The notes under the pieces were generated by a model, which saw nothing but the letters and a program-made list of their open reading frames with translations, searched no databases and was not told where the DNA came from. Positions 1-8,516 of a stretch of DNA of 64,000 bases are shown here, one piece after another. Location: contig NZ_JANQOI010000087.1 in the NCBI RefSeq assembly GCF_028289705.1, positions 124,001 through 188,000 of the forward strand. Direction: 5' to 3'. How positions within the stretch are numbered: position 1 is the first letter of the stretch; the number at the start of each line of letters is the position of its first letter. The position numbers and the translations under genes were made by a program. This DNA comes from Pelagibius sp. (GTDB lineage: Bacteria; Pseudomonadota; Alphaproteobacteria; Kiloniellales; Kiloniellaceae).

Positions 1-1
1 G

Positions 2-421
2 ATGGACGAGACCCTGGCCTACGCCAACCTCGACAACGCCATCAAGGCGAAGAAGCCCTGGGTTGGCTTCTGCTACACGCCGCATTATGTCTTCGCGCTG
101 CATGAACTGCATGCCCTCGAAGAGCCGGCCTACGACGCGTCCAAGTGGAACGTGCTGCAGCCGACCGACGATCCGGCCTGGCTGGAGAAGTCTTCGGCGG
201 CGGTGGCCTGGGATACGGCCTACCTGCACCTCCACTACGCCAAGTCCCTGGAGAACGATCATCCGGAAGTGGCGACGATCATGGCCAATATGCAGCTGAC
301 CACCGAAGAGGTCAGTGCCATGACCTTTGCGCTCGTGATCGAGAAGCAAGAGGCCCTCGCCTACGCACAGACCTGGGTGAAGGAGAACGAAGATCGGGTT
401 CTTGGCTGGCTGAGCCAGTAA
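2..421 (+). CDS. proX: Betaine-type ABC transporter substrate-binding protein, C-terminal part
   Basis: Only the last 139 residues are present, so the gene starts before the window; the ATG at position 2 is probably internal. The segment reads like the second lobe of a ProX/OpuAC periplasmic glycine betaine/proline betaine binding protein, with the aromatic-rich stretch KKPWVGFCYTPHYVF that in this family helps form the cation-binding pocket. Full-length relatives have roughly 310-340 residues. It is followed at close range by the ATPase and permease of the same system, which is the main support for the call. Exact ligand (glycine betaine, proline betaine, choline or carnitine) cannot be read from this fragment, but the demethylation genes downstream make a methylated quaternary amine likely. 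Confidence 0.85.
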   Translation: MDETLAYANLDNAIKAKKPWVGFCYTPHYVFALHELHALEEPAYDASKWNVLQPTDDPAWLEKSSAAVAWDTAYLHLHYAKSLENDHPEVATIMANMQLTTEEVSAMTFALVIEKQEALAYAQTWVKENEDRVLGWLSQ

Positions 422-432
422 TCGATCCGGTA

Positions 433-459
433 GCGGCCGCCAAGTTTCTTGGCGGCCGC
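433..459 (+). promoter_or_regulatory. Intra-operon stem-loop after proX
   Basis: A perfect 12-bp inverted repeat (GCGGCCGCCAAG / CTTGGCGGCCGC) with a 3-nt TTT loop lies 11 nt after the proX stop and 26 nt before the proV start. It is not followed by a clean T-run, so full termination is unlikely. The usual role of such hairpins is to protect the binding-protein message from 3' decay and to lower expression of the downstream ATPase and permease; that role is inferred here. Confidence 0.7.
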
Positions 460-485
460 ATCTCCTTTACAAAACAGGTGATGCT

Positions 486-1520
486 ATGAGCGACCCCGCC
501 GTAAAACTATCCGGGGTGTGGAAGGTATTCGGCCCCCGAGCCGATGAAGCCATGGCTGCCATCAAGGCCGAAGGCCTGACCAAGCCCGAGGTGCTGGAGC
601 GCTTCGGCTGTGTGGTCGGCGTTCAGGATGCCAGCTTCGAAGTTCCCCGTGGTGAGATCTTCTGCATCATGGGGCTTTCCGGATCGGGCAAGTCCACCCT
701 TGTCCGCCACGTCAACCGCCTCATCGAGCCGACGGCGGGTACCATCGAGCTGCTGGGCAATGACGTCAGCGCCATGTCGCAGAGCGAACTGCGCCAGGTG
801 CGGGCCCAGACCATCGGAATGGTGTTCCAGCACATGGCGCTGATGCCGCACCGTTCGGTGCGCGACAACGTTGCCTACCCGCTGGAGATCCGCAAGGTCA
901 CCAAGTCCAAACGCTGGGCGATCTCCGACCATGCGCTGGCCCTCGTCGACCTTGTGGGCTACGAGGACCGCCTGCCGCGGGAGCTCTCCGGCGGCATGCA
1001 GCAGCGTGTCGGCATCGCCCGCGCGCTGGCATCGGACCCCGCTATCCTGCTGATGGACGAGCCCTTCTCGGCCCTCGACCCGCTGATCCGCATGCAGCTT
1101 CAGGATCAGTTCAAGGCGCTGGTGGCCCAACTCCAGAAGACGACCCTCTTCATCACCCACGATTTGGACGAGGCCATCCGCATCGGCCACCGCATCGCCA
1201 TCATGAAGGACGGCGTCATCGTTCAGATCGGAACCGCCGAAGAGATCGTGACCAATCCCGCGGACGACTATGTCCGCGACTTCGTCCAGGGCATCTCCAA
1301 GCTGAAGCTGGTCAAGGCGCATACCATCATGGAGCCGATCGAAGGCTTCAACGGTGCGCTGGAGGGCGCCCCCAGGGCCGACGAGGGGGCCGATCTCGAT
1401 CAGCTCATCGACCTTTCGGTCGGCACCGACATCCCGGTGGTCATCACAGCAGAAGGCCGTGAGATCGGCGTGGTGACCAAGGCGCGCCTCTTGCGCGGAA
1501 TTCAGGGAGGCAAGGAATGA
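486..1520 (+). CDS. proV: Betaine-type ABC transporter ATP-binding protein
   Basis: This 344-residue protein is the ATPase of the quaternary-amine (QAT) ABC family. Visible motifs are Walker A GLSGSGKST (63-71), Q-loop at about 115, signature LSGGM (167-171), Walker B ILLMDEP (187-193) and the switch histidine at about 225. An N-terminal extension of about 40 residues before the nucleotide-binding core is typical of ProV/OpuAA. The C-terminal 75 residues are shorter than the paired CBS domains of enteric ProV, so osmotic gating through CBS may be reduced. The permease follows with an ATGA overlap, showing translational coupling. It powers uptake by the ProX/ProW partners at the inner membrane. 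Confidence 0.93.
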   Translation: MSDPAVKLSGVWKVFGPRADEAMAAIKAEGLTKPEVLERFGCVVGVQDASFEVPRGEIFCIMGLSGSGKSTLVRHVNRLIEPTAGTIELLGNDVSAMSQSELRQVRAQTIGMVFQHMALMPHRSVRDNVAYPLEIRKVTKSKRWAISDHALALVDLVGYEDRLPRELSGGMQQRVGIARALASDPAILLMDEPFSALDPLIRMQLQDQFKALVAQLQKTTLFITHDLDEAIRIGHRIAIMKDGVIVQIGTAEEIVTNPADDYVRDFVQGISKLKLVKAHTIMEPIEGFNGALEGAPRADEGADLDQLIDLSVGTDIPVVITAEGREIGVVTKARLLRGIQGGKE

Positions 1521-3052
1521 CCGACGTAACGGTAACAGCCGCGTCCGATATCGAGGTCGATCGCGAAGCCTTGGATGCCTCGATCGCGGAGTTCGCCGGC
1601 AAGAATGCCGACTACTACGCGGCGGCCTTTCACAAGATCCACGAATCCTCCGGATTGATGCCGCAGACCTTCAATCTGGCGGCGGCCCTGCTTGGGCCGA
1701 TCTGGGCGGCGATGCGCGGCGTCTGGGGGTTCTTCTGGGGCTTCTTGCTGCTGGAGATGATCGCCTGGGTGCAGATCGGCAGAGGGGCCTGGGGCGATCT
1801 CGGCGCCGACGCCTTCGAGCGGGCCGAACGGCAGCGCGAGCGCGCGGCCGGCTTTCTGGATCGCGCCGAGCAGGCCCGTCAGGCCGGCGAGGACCCGGCA
1901 CGTTTCGAAACCCTGGCGGCCAACCTGCAAAAGGCCGCGGACAACAGCCAGGCGGCCGCCGATGCGGCCCAGGCGGAGGCCCTGACCATCCTGCTCTTCG
2001 GTCTTGGCCTGCTGCTGATCTTCAAGCTGGCCCAGGGTGTCTGGTCCAATGTCGTCTACGAGAAGCAGTATTCGGCCTGGCGGATCGAACCCGATAAGAC
2101 GGAGGCCGGCGTCAAGTCGCGCAACCTGCTCCTGGGCATCGCGCTGGTGCTCACCATCGCGCCGCTGACGGTCTACAAGTTCACGGTCGGCGAGTCGCCG
2201 GAGATCCTGGACAGCTTCCCGGCGGAGAAGGATCACTACGTCGCGACGGCCTCATGGTTGGAGGCGCGCATCGATGCGGCTGCGACCGGCGGCGCCGGCG
2301 CCTTCGATTCCATCGTCGCCGGCGTTCGTTCCGTCCTCGATGCCCTGACCATCGCCCTGATCGGTACGCCCTGGCCCGTGGTCATGGCGGTGATCTGTGT
2401 CGTCGCCTGGCGCGCGGCCGGGCCGCGGGTGGCGATCTTCACCGCCGCCTCGCTCGCCTATGTGGCCTTTCTCGGCTACTGGGAGATCAGCATGGAGACC
2501 GTCGCGCTGGTCGGTGCGGCGGTGATCATCTGCGTGGTCATCGGCATTCCCTGCGGCATCTGGTTCGGCAAGTCGAAACGGGCCTACAGCTTTGCCGAGC
2601 CGGTCCTCGACCTGATGCAGACGCTGCCGGCCTTCGTCTATCTGATTCCCATCATCGCCTTCTTCGGCACCGGCAATCCGCCGGGCATTCTGGCGACCAT
2701 CATCTTCGGCATGCCGCCGGTGATCCGCCTGACGGCGCTCGGCATGCGCGGTGTGCCGGACAACATCAAGGAGGCGGCGACGGCCTTCGGCGCGACCCGC
2801 TGGCAGCTCCTGAAGGATGTCGAGGTGCCCTTGGCGCTGCCATCCATCATGACCGGGGTGAACCAGACGATCCTGATGTGCCTCTCCATGGTGGTGATCA
2901 TCTCGCTGATCGGCGGTGGCGGCCTGGGCAAGGTGATTCTGGAAGCGCTCCAGTATGCCGCCAAGGGACCGGGTCTGCTGGGCGGTATCGCCATTCTGCT
3001 CTGTGCCATGGTGATCGACCGCATCGTGCAGGGCGGCTTCCGCCAGAAGTAA
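1517..3052 (+). CDS. proW: Betaine-type ABC permease with DUF2628-like N-terminal membrane domain
   Basis: The C-terminal part (about 310-511) is a standard BPD_transp_1 permease with the EAA loop (KEAATAFGATRWQLLKDVEVP), as in ProW/OpuAB. The first 310 residues are unusual. A segment at about 45-88 (TFNLAAALLGPIWAAMRGVW) resembles the membrane signature of DUF2628 proteins. It is followed by an Ala/Glu/Arg-rich probable coiled coil at about 95-155, then further membrane segments. Plain ProW permeases have 280-350 residues, so at 511 this is a fusion or extended form. The start codon overlaps the proV stop (ATGA). Function in betaine import is well supported by operon context; the role of the extension is unknown. 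Confidence 0.9.
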   Translation: MTDVTVTAASDIEVDREALDASIAEFAGKNADYYAAAFHKIHESSGLMPQTFNLAAALLGPIWAAMRGVWGFFWGFLLLEMIAWVQIGRGAWGDLGADAFERAERQRERAAGFLDRAEQARQAGEDPARFETLAANLQKAADNSQAAADAAQAEALTILLFGLGLLLIFKLAQGVWSNVVYEKQYSAWRIEPDKTEAGVKSRNLLLGIALVLTIAPLTVYKFTVGESPEILDSFPAEKDHYVATASWLEARIDAAATGGAGAFDSIVAGVRSVLDALTIALIGTPWPVVMAVICVVAWRAAGPRVAIFTAASLAYVAFLGYWEISMETVALVGAAVIICVVIGIPCGIWFGKSKRAYSFAEPVLDLMQTLPAFVYLIPIIAFFGTGNPPGILATIIFGMPPVIRLTALGMRGVPDNIKEAATAFGATRWQLLKDVEVPLALPSIMTGVNQTILMCLSMVVIISLIGGGGLGKVILEALQYAAKGPGLLGGIAILLCAMVIDRIVQGGFRQK

Positions 3053-3086
3053 GGCCGGGAGCAGGCGGGGCGCGGCCCCGATAAAT

Positions 3087-3113
3087 CGCCGGCCCCGGGA
3101 ATCCGGGCCGGCG
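3087..3113 (+). terminator. GC-rich stem-loop ending the proXVW operon
   Basis: A perfect 9-bp inverted repeat, CGCCGGCCC / GGGCCGGCG, with a 9-nt loop sits 34 nt after the proW stop and before the LysR gene. No T-run follows, so it is either a weak intrinsic terminator or an RNA-stabilising hairpin. Confidence 0.5.
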
Positions 3114-3165
3114 AGGGGGTCCATTTGCCCTTGTCAGAGCCCGGACCCGGTGCTTTGCTCAGAGA

Positions 3166-4215
3166 ATGGATCAAGAAAGCTTGCGCGCGACCGAAAACCA
3201 GAGCCAGGATCCAGCCGACCTATCGCTGAGGGCTCTCAGGGTCTTCGTGGCGGTGCAGGAAGCCGGGTCCATGGCGGTGGCGGCCGAGCAGCTTGGGGCC
3301 AGCGCCTCGGCGGTGTCCCAGCAGATCTCCAATCTCGAGCGCTCGGTCGGCGCGCGGCTGTTCGACCGCGCCGCGCGGCCCATCGCCCTGACGCCGGCGG
3401 GCGCGCTGCTGTGCAGCCATGCCCACCGCATCCTGGAGGCGGTGGGCGAGGCCCGCAGCGAGCTGATGGAGCTCAATCTCTCCTCGCTGCCGGCCCTGCG
3501 GCTGGCCATCATCGACGACCTGGACGCGACCATCACGCCGGAGCTTGTGGCCCATCTTCACAAGCTCTATCCGCGCTGTTGCTTCACCGCCAGTTCCGGG
3601 CGCTCCGACGACATGACCGATGCCCTGCTGCGGCGGGAGGCCGACGTCGTGGTCTCGGGCGAACCGCCGCAGGACATCTCCGCCTTCGATCTCTTTCCGC
3701 TGCTGCGCGAGCCCTTCGTTCTGGTCTCGGCGCGCGGGGTCATCGACGACAGGCGCGACATTTCCGAGCAGTTGATGGCGCTGCCCTTCGTGAGCTATCC
3801 CGACAGCCTGCCCATCGGCCGCACCATCGCGCGTCATCTCAGGCGCCTGCGCATCGTCTTGCCGCAGCGCTATGCCTTCGAAGCGACGCGTTCGGTTCTG
3901 GCCATGGTGCGCAACGACGGCGGCTGGGCCATCACCACGCCGCTTGGCCTTCTGGACAGCGAGCGCTTCCGCGCCGACCTGGAGGTGCGGCCGCTGCCCT
4001 TCGTCGGTTTCAACCGCTCGATCCAACTCATCGCCCGGCGCGACGAACTGGGGCGGCTTCCGGAAAAGCTGGCCGAGCTCTGCCGCGACCTGATCCTCCA
4101 GCGCTTGCGGCCTGCCGCCGTGGAGATCGCCCCCTGGGCGGCCGACCAGATCGTCGTCCACGGGCGCGAGGTCCCTGGCGCTATCCGCGCCCCTGCAGCC
4201 GTTCCCGCGAAATGA
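3166..4215 (+). CDS. LysR family transcriptional regulator
   Basis: A 349-residue LysR-type regulator. The winged helix-turn-helix lies at about 20-80 (LRALRVFVAVQEAGSMAVAA, then SASAVSQQISNLERSVGARL) and is followed by a periplasmic-binding-like effector domain. The ATG at 3166 gives an N-terminus about 18 residues longer than usual before the HTH. The gene converges on the MttB-family gene and their 3' ends overlap by 35 bp. Being next to betaine transport and demethylation genes, it is a candidate regulator of one of them, but LysR regulators normally control a divergent neighbour and here the neighbour is convergent, so the target is uncertain. Confidence 0.88.
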   Translation: MDQESLRATENQSQDPADLSLRALRVFVAVQEAGSMAVAAEQLGASASAVSQQISNLERSVGARLFDRAARPIALTPAGALLCSHAHRILEAVGEARSELMELNLSSLPALRLAIIDDLDATITPELVAHLHKLYPRCCFTASSGRSDDMTDALLRREADVVVSGEPPQDISAFDLFPLLREPFVLVSARGVIDDRRDISEQLMALPFVSYPDSLPIGRTIARHLRRLRIVLPQRYAFEATRSVLAMVRNDGGWAITTPLGLLDSERFRADLEVRPLPFVGFNRSIQLIARRDELGRLPEKLAELCRDLILQRLRPAAVEIAPWAADQIVVHGREVPGAIRAPAAVPAK

Positions 4216-5746
4216 GGATCGGATAGCGTTCGCGGATCCGGCGGTCGGTTTCGGAATCCAGATAATCGGGGAAGTGGCTGTCCAGGATCTCCCGGGCCTT
4301 GGTCTTGGCCGATGCCCAGAGATCGGCGGCCCCGCTCTCCTGCCAGCTTCGCGGATCGTTGCGGTCGGCGAGTTGCGGATAGAAGTAGTCCCGCTGCATG
4401 GCGGCCATGGTGTGGGCGGCGCCCAGGAAATGGCCCTCGCCGGTGACCGCCTCCAGGATCGCCTCGAAGCCCAGCGTCTCCTCCGTCACCTCGATGCCCC
4501 GAATCAGCCGGTTGATGTGGCCGAGCATTTCGTCGTCGGCCACGAAGGCCTCGAAGGAGGCGCCGAGCAGGCTCGCCATCATGCCGGAGGACTCGTAGAT
4601 CATGTTGCCGCCGGCGAGCCCCGCGGCCACCGCGGCCATCGCCTTTTCCATGCCCATCTGGGCGTCCACCGCCTTGGCATCGGCCATGGAGGCGGCAACG
4701 CCGCTAGGCAGGCCCAGCCAGTTGCCGATCTGGGCCGCCGCGGCGTTCATCATCGAGATCTCGCCGCCGCCGCCGCAGAAGGCACCACTGCGAAGGTCGA
4801 TCACCAGCGGCCAGTTGGAGAAGATCACCGGATAGCCCGGCGCGAAGAGGTTGACCAGGATCAGCCCGGCCAGGGTTTCCGCGGTCGTCTGCGCCAACAT
4901 GCCCGCCGGGGCCGCCGGCGCGGTGGCCCCGGACTGGGCGGCGATGATCGCATTGATGGGCAGGCGGTTGCGGATGCAGGCGAGGGTAACGTCCACCGCA
5001 TCCTCGCCGTAGCGCAGCGGCGAGATGACCGGAGAGATATGCGCCTTGCAGAAGGGGCGCTTGGCGAAGCGGCCTTCGCCGCCGAGCACCAGATCGAAGA
5101 GTTCGACGATGGGATCGACGTTTTCGCCGAGGGTGAAGGAGGTCCCCACCGGCTTGGTGGTTCCGGCGACGAGAGCATAGGCGGTGTTCACATCCAGCTC
5201 GTAGACGTCGGGGACGTCGGTGGCGACGCAGCAGCGGGTGAACCAGCTGACGTTGGGCAGCCTGTCGATCAGGCGGGTAAAGTCATAGAGGTCGGCCAGG
5301 GTCGAGGGGCGGTAGTACCCGCTGTCCATGTCCAGCGTCTGAACCGCCGCCCCGCCGGTCCCGAAATAGACCTTGCGACCGCCGACCTCGATATCGTGTT
5401 TGGGATCGCGGCCGTGGAAGACGAAGCTCTTGGCGGCGCCGTCGATGATGGTTTCCACCATCGACCGCGGGAAGGAGAGGCGGCCGAGGTTGTTGCGAAA
5501 GGCGCCCTGTTCCAGCGCCTTGTCCCAGACCACCTGCGGCACCTCGGCCATACCGATCTCTTCGAGGATGCGCAGGGCGGTCTGGTAGACGGCCTCCACG
5601 CCAGCCTGGTCCAGAGGCCGGTAGGCCCCGCCGAGTTGGCCGGGCGGCGCGGGCCGGACCTCCGGCTCCGCCGCCCTGCGCGCCGCCACGCGTGAGGCGC
5701 GCCCGCCGCGCCCGCGCCGTGAACTGGGTGCCTCGTCGGGGGTCAT
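4181..5746 (-). CDS. MttB-family (trimethylamine/quaternary amine) methyltransferase, non-pyrrolysine
   Basis: A 521-residue member of the MttB superfamily (COG5598). Methanogen MttB demethylates trimethylamine using pyrrolysine; homologues without pyrrolysine such as MtgB act on glycine betaine and related quaternary amines and pass the methyl group to a corrinoid protein. No in-frame amber codon interrupts this gene. The Arg/Ala-rich first 35 residues look disordered. ATG 5746 is preferred because GGGAG lies about 10 nt upstream across an A8 tract; an in-frame TTG at 5764 would add six residues. No corrinoid protein or reductive activase is in the window. Location beside betaine uptake and a dimethylglycine-type dehydrogenase supports betaine demethylation, by inference. 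Confidence 0.88.
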   Translation of the reverse strand: MTPDEAPSSRRGRGGRASRVAARRAAEPEVRPAPPGQLGGAYRPLDQAGVEAVYQTALRILEEIGMAEVPQVVWDKALEQGAFRNNLGRLSFPRSMVETIIDGAAKSFVFHGRDPKHDIEVGGRKVYFGTGGAAVQTLDMDSGYYRPSTLADLYDFTRLIDRLPNVSWFTRCCVATDVPDVYELDVNTAYALVAGTTKPVGTSFTLGENVDPIVELFDLVLGGEGRFAKRPFCKAHISPVISPLRYGEDAVDVTLACIRNRLPINAIIAAQSGATAPAAPAGMLAQTTAETLAGLILVNLFAPGYPVIFSNWPLVIDLRSGAFCGGGGEISMMNAAAAQIGNWLGLPSGVAASMADAKAVDAQMGMEKAMAAVAAGLAGGNMIYESSGMMASLLGASFEAFVADDEMLGHINRLIRGIEVTEETLGFEAILEAVTGEGHFLGAAHTMAAMQRDYFYPQLADRNDPRSWQESGAADLWASAKTKAREILDSHFPDYLDSETDRRIRERYPILISRERLQGRG

Positions 5747-6065
5747 GCTTTTTTTTGCTCCCAAAGACAGCCGATCTGCCAGTCCTCAGATTGCGCCAGA
5801 TTGCGCCGCGTCCGCAGGTCCGCCAGCGACAGTTAAGCAAAATCGAGGGGCGCCTTCCGAATTCGAGTATCTTGCGGATTTGTCATATTTGACAGTGATT
5901 TAATGGCCTCATCCCTGGCGCCTGGAGGACGTATTTCGGCCTTTAGGCGGCCGGAAGGGGCGCCGCGTCTTGAAGCCGACAAAGGCGCAGAGCTAGCGTC
6001 ATGACAAGCATCTAGGAACCGCTTCTGACGTTGGGGATGCATCACAGGGAGGCAGTGAAAACACC
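5747..6065. promoter_or_regulatory. Divergent control region with TGTCATATTTGACA palindrome
   Basis: This 319-bp gap separates the divergent MttB-family gene and the flavoprotein operon, so both promoters must lie here. It contains an AT-rich stretch around 5855-5905 with the dyad TGTCA-TATT-TGACA at 5881-5894, a plausible operator shared by both directions. No convincing sigma-70 boxes can be fixed by eye. No gene is seen in it. Confidence 0.45.
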
Positions 6066-8483
6066 GTGAAGAGCCATGCGCGTGTTGTGGTGATCGGCGG
6101 CGGCATCGGCGGCTGCAGCACTCTCTATCATCTCACCAAGGAAGGCTGGAGCGACGTCGTCCTCGTCGAGCGGGACGAACTGACGTCGGGCTCAACCTGG
6201 CATGCGGCGGCCCAGGTGACCCAGTTCGGGGCCATCCAGGTGACGGTCGGTCTGAAGCGCTATAGCTGCAAGCTCTACGCCGAACTGGCCGCCGATCCCG
6301 AGCATCCCATCAACTATCACATCACCGGCGGCATCCGCCTGGCCCACAGCCAGGACCACATCGACGGCTACAACCACTTCATCGGCCTGGCCAAGGGCAT
6401 GGGCGTCGACTTCGAGCTGCTGGCGCCGGAGGAATGCGGCCTGCGCCATCCCCTGATGGCGACCCACGGTCTGATGGGTGGCCTCTGGGACCCGGTCGAC
6501 GGTGATATCGATCCCAGCCAGTTGACCCAGGCGCTGGCCCGCGGTGCCCGCAAGGCCGGTGCGGAGATCTATCGCTTCAACCCGGTGGAGGCCATCGACC
6601 GCCAGCCGAACGGCGAGTGGGTTGTGCACACCAAAAACGGCGACATCACCTGCGAGATCGTGGTCAACGCCACCGGCTATCGGGTGAACGAGGTCGGCGC
6701 CATGTTGGGCGTCGAGCACCCCGTGATGTCCATGGAGCACCAGTACTTCCTGACCGAGCCCATCGAGACCCTGGAGGGCATGAACCGCCGTGTGCCGATC
6801 ATCCGCGACCCCGGCGACGACTTCTATAGCCGCCAGGAGAAGCACGGTCTCTTGGTCGGCATTTATGAGCAGGATTGCCGCACCTGGGGTATGGACGGCA
6901 TCGATCCCAGCTTCACCATGGAGCTCTGCCCCAACGACCTGGACCGGTTGCTCGACAATATGGAGCGGGTCTTCGAGCGGCTGCCGGCGCTGACCGAGAC
7001 CGGCATCACCTCTATCGTCAACGGGCCCATCACCTACACCGCCGACGGCCTGCCGCTGATCGGCAAGATCCCGGGGCTGCGGAACGCCTATGCCTGCCTC
7101 GGCCTGCGCGCGGGCATCGGCGAGGGCGGCGGCCACGGCAAGCTGCTGGCGGAGATGATCGTGCACGGCGAGGCGGAGTGGGATACCTGGCCCCTGGACC
7201 CGCGCCGCTTCTTGCGCCACGCCGATACCGAGTACACGGCGCTGAAAGCCATCGAGGACTACCAGAACGAGTTCCGCTTTCACATGCCCCATGAGGAGCG
7301 GCCGGCCGGGCGCCCCGCCAAGACCACGCCGCTCTATCCGGTGCTGGCCGCCAAGGGGGCCGAGTTCGGCAGCGTCGCCGGCTGGGAACGGGCGCTCTAC
7401 TTCAAGCCGCAGCCGGACTTCGAGCACGTGCCCAGCTTCCGCTTTGCCGCCTGGCACGAGGTGGTGGCCGAAGAGGTGAAAGCGGTGCACGAGCGGGTCG
7501 GGCTGATGGAGGTCTCCGGCTTCAACCGGATCGAGGTGTCCGGGCCGGGCGCGGCGGACTGGCTGGACGGGCTGACCTGCAGCCGCATCCCTTCGGCGCC
7601 TGGCCGCGTCTCCCTCTGCTATTTCCTCAATCACAAGGGGCACGTGGCCGGGGAGGCGACCCTGGCGCGGCTCGGGGAGGACCGCTTCTGGTTCGGCTCG
7701 GCCGCCGCGGCCGACTGGCACGACTGGGACTGGCTGAGCGAGCGCCTGCCGGAGAGCGGGGTCTCTCTGCGCAGCCTGACCGCCAGTCACACCATCCTGG
7801 TGGTGGCCGGTCCGCGCGCCCGCGATCTCCTGGCCCAGGTGGCGCCGCGCAGCGACTGGAGCAACGCGGCCTTTCCCTGGATGGGGGTCAGGGCGGTGCG
7901 TATCGGCCATGCCGAGGCGGTCGCCATGCGCGTCAGCTTCTCCGGCGAGCTGGCCTGGGAACTGCACATCCCCAACGAACAGCTCTACCTCGCCCACCGC
8001 TGCCTGGAGCAGGCGGGGGAGGATTTTGGGTTGCGTCCCTTCGGTCTCTACGCCACCGAGTCCATGCGGCTCGAGAAGTGCTACCGCCATTGGAAGGCGG
8101 ATCTGCTCACCGAGTTCACGCCCTTCGAGTCCTCGCTGGATCGCTTTGTGAAGATGGACAAGGCCGGCTTCGAAGGCCGGGCGGCGCTGCTCAACGGCGC
8201 CGGCGGTCCGCCGCGCCAGCGCTTTGTGCCGCTGGTGGTGGACTGCGACTTCGCCGCCGCCCACGGCGGGGACCCGATCTTTCTGGGTGAGCGGCTGGTG
8301 GGTACGGTAACGTCGGGCGGCTACGGTCATCGCTGTGGGCAGAACATCGCCCTGGGCTTCGTCGACGCCGATCTGGCGGACGTCGGCGGAGAGCTGGAGG
8401 TCTCGATCATCGGTGAACGGCATCGGGCCAAGATTGCCCGCGAACCGCTGTTTGACCCGGACAACGAACGCGTGCGCGGTTAG
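6066..8483 (+). CDS. FAD-dependent dimethylglycine/sarcosine dehydrogenase-like protein with GcvT domains
   Basis: An 805-residue flavoprotein with the four-part architecture of dimethylglycine and sarcosine dehydrogenases: FAD-binding DAO fold (about 5-365, GGGIGG at 11-16), FAO_M bridge (about 370-425), GcvT domain (about 430-690) and GcvT C-terminal barrel (about 705-790). The motif SGSTWHAAAQ places His46 where related enzymes bind FAD covalently. These enzymes oxidise N-methyl groups and the GcvT part captures the formaldehyde unit on tetrahydrofolate as 5,10-methylene-THF. Start is GTG at 6066, with GGGAGG about 13 nt upstream, rather far. First gene of an operon with the HisD-like and DegT genes. 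Exact substrate (dimethylglycine, sarcosine or another methylated amine) is not fixed. Confidence 0.88.
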   Translation: MKSHARVVVIGGGIGGCSTLYHLTKEGWSDVVLVERDELTSGSTWHAAAQVTQFGAIQVTVGLKRYSCKLYAELAADPEHPINYHITGGIRLAHSQDHIDGYNHFIGLAKGMGVDFELLAPEECGLRHPLMATHGLMGGLWDPVDGDIDPSQLTQALARGARKAGAEIYRFNPVEAIDRQPNGEWVVHTKNGDITCEIVVNATGYRVNEVGAMLGVEHPVMSMEHQYFLTEPIETLEGMNRRVPIIRDPGDDFYSRQEKHGLLVGIYEQDCRTWGMDGIDPSFTMELCPNDLDRLLDNMERVFERLPALTETGITSIVNGPITYTADGLPLIGKIPGLRNAYACLGLRAGIGEGGGHGKLLAEMIVHGEAEWDTWPLDPRRFLRHADTEYTALKAIEDYQNEFRFHMPHEERPAGRPAKTTPLYPVLAAKGAEFGSVAGWERALYFKPQPDFEHVPSFRFAAWHEVVAEEVKAVHERVGLMEVSGFNRIEVSGPGAADWLDGLTCSRIPSAPGRVSLCYFLNHKGHVAGEATLARLGEDRFWFGSAAAADWHDWDWLSERLPESGVSLRSLTASHTILVVAGPRARDLLAQVAPRSDWSNAAFPWMGVRAVRIGHAEAVAMRVSFSGELAWELHIPNEQLYLAHRCLEQAGEDFGLRPFGLYATESMRLEKCYRHWKADLLTEFTPFESSLDRFVKMDKAGFEGRAALLNGAGGPPRQRFVPLVVDCDFAAAHGGDPIFLGERLVGTVTSGGYGHRCGQNIALGFVDADLADVGGELEVSIIGERHRAKIAREPLFDPDNERVRG

Positions 8484-8516
8484 GCAATCCCCATAGGGGC
8501 AGGAGAAAAGACGTCG

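Noticed and set aside
4181..5746. Pyrrolysine-containing trimethylamine methyltransferase
   Set aside because: The frame is open for 521 codons without an internal amber codon, so pyrrolysine is not used here.
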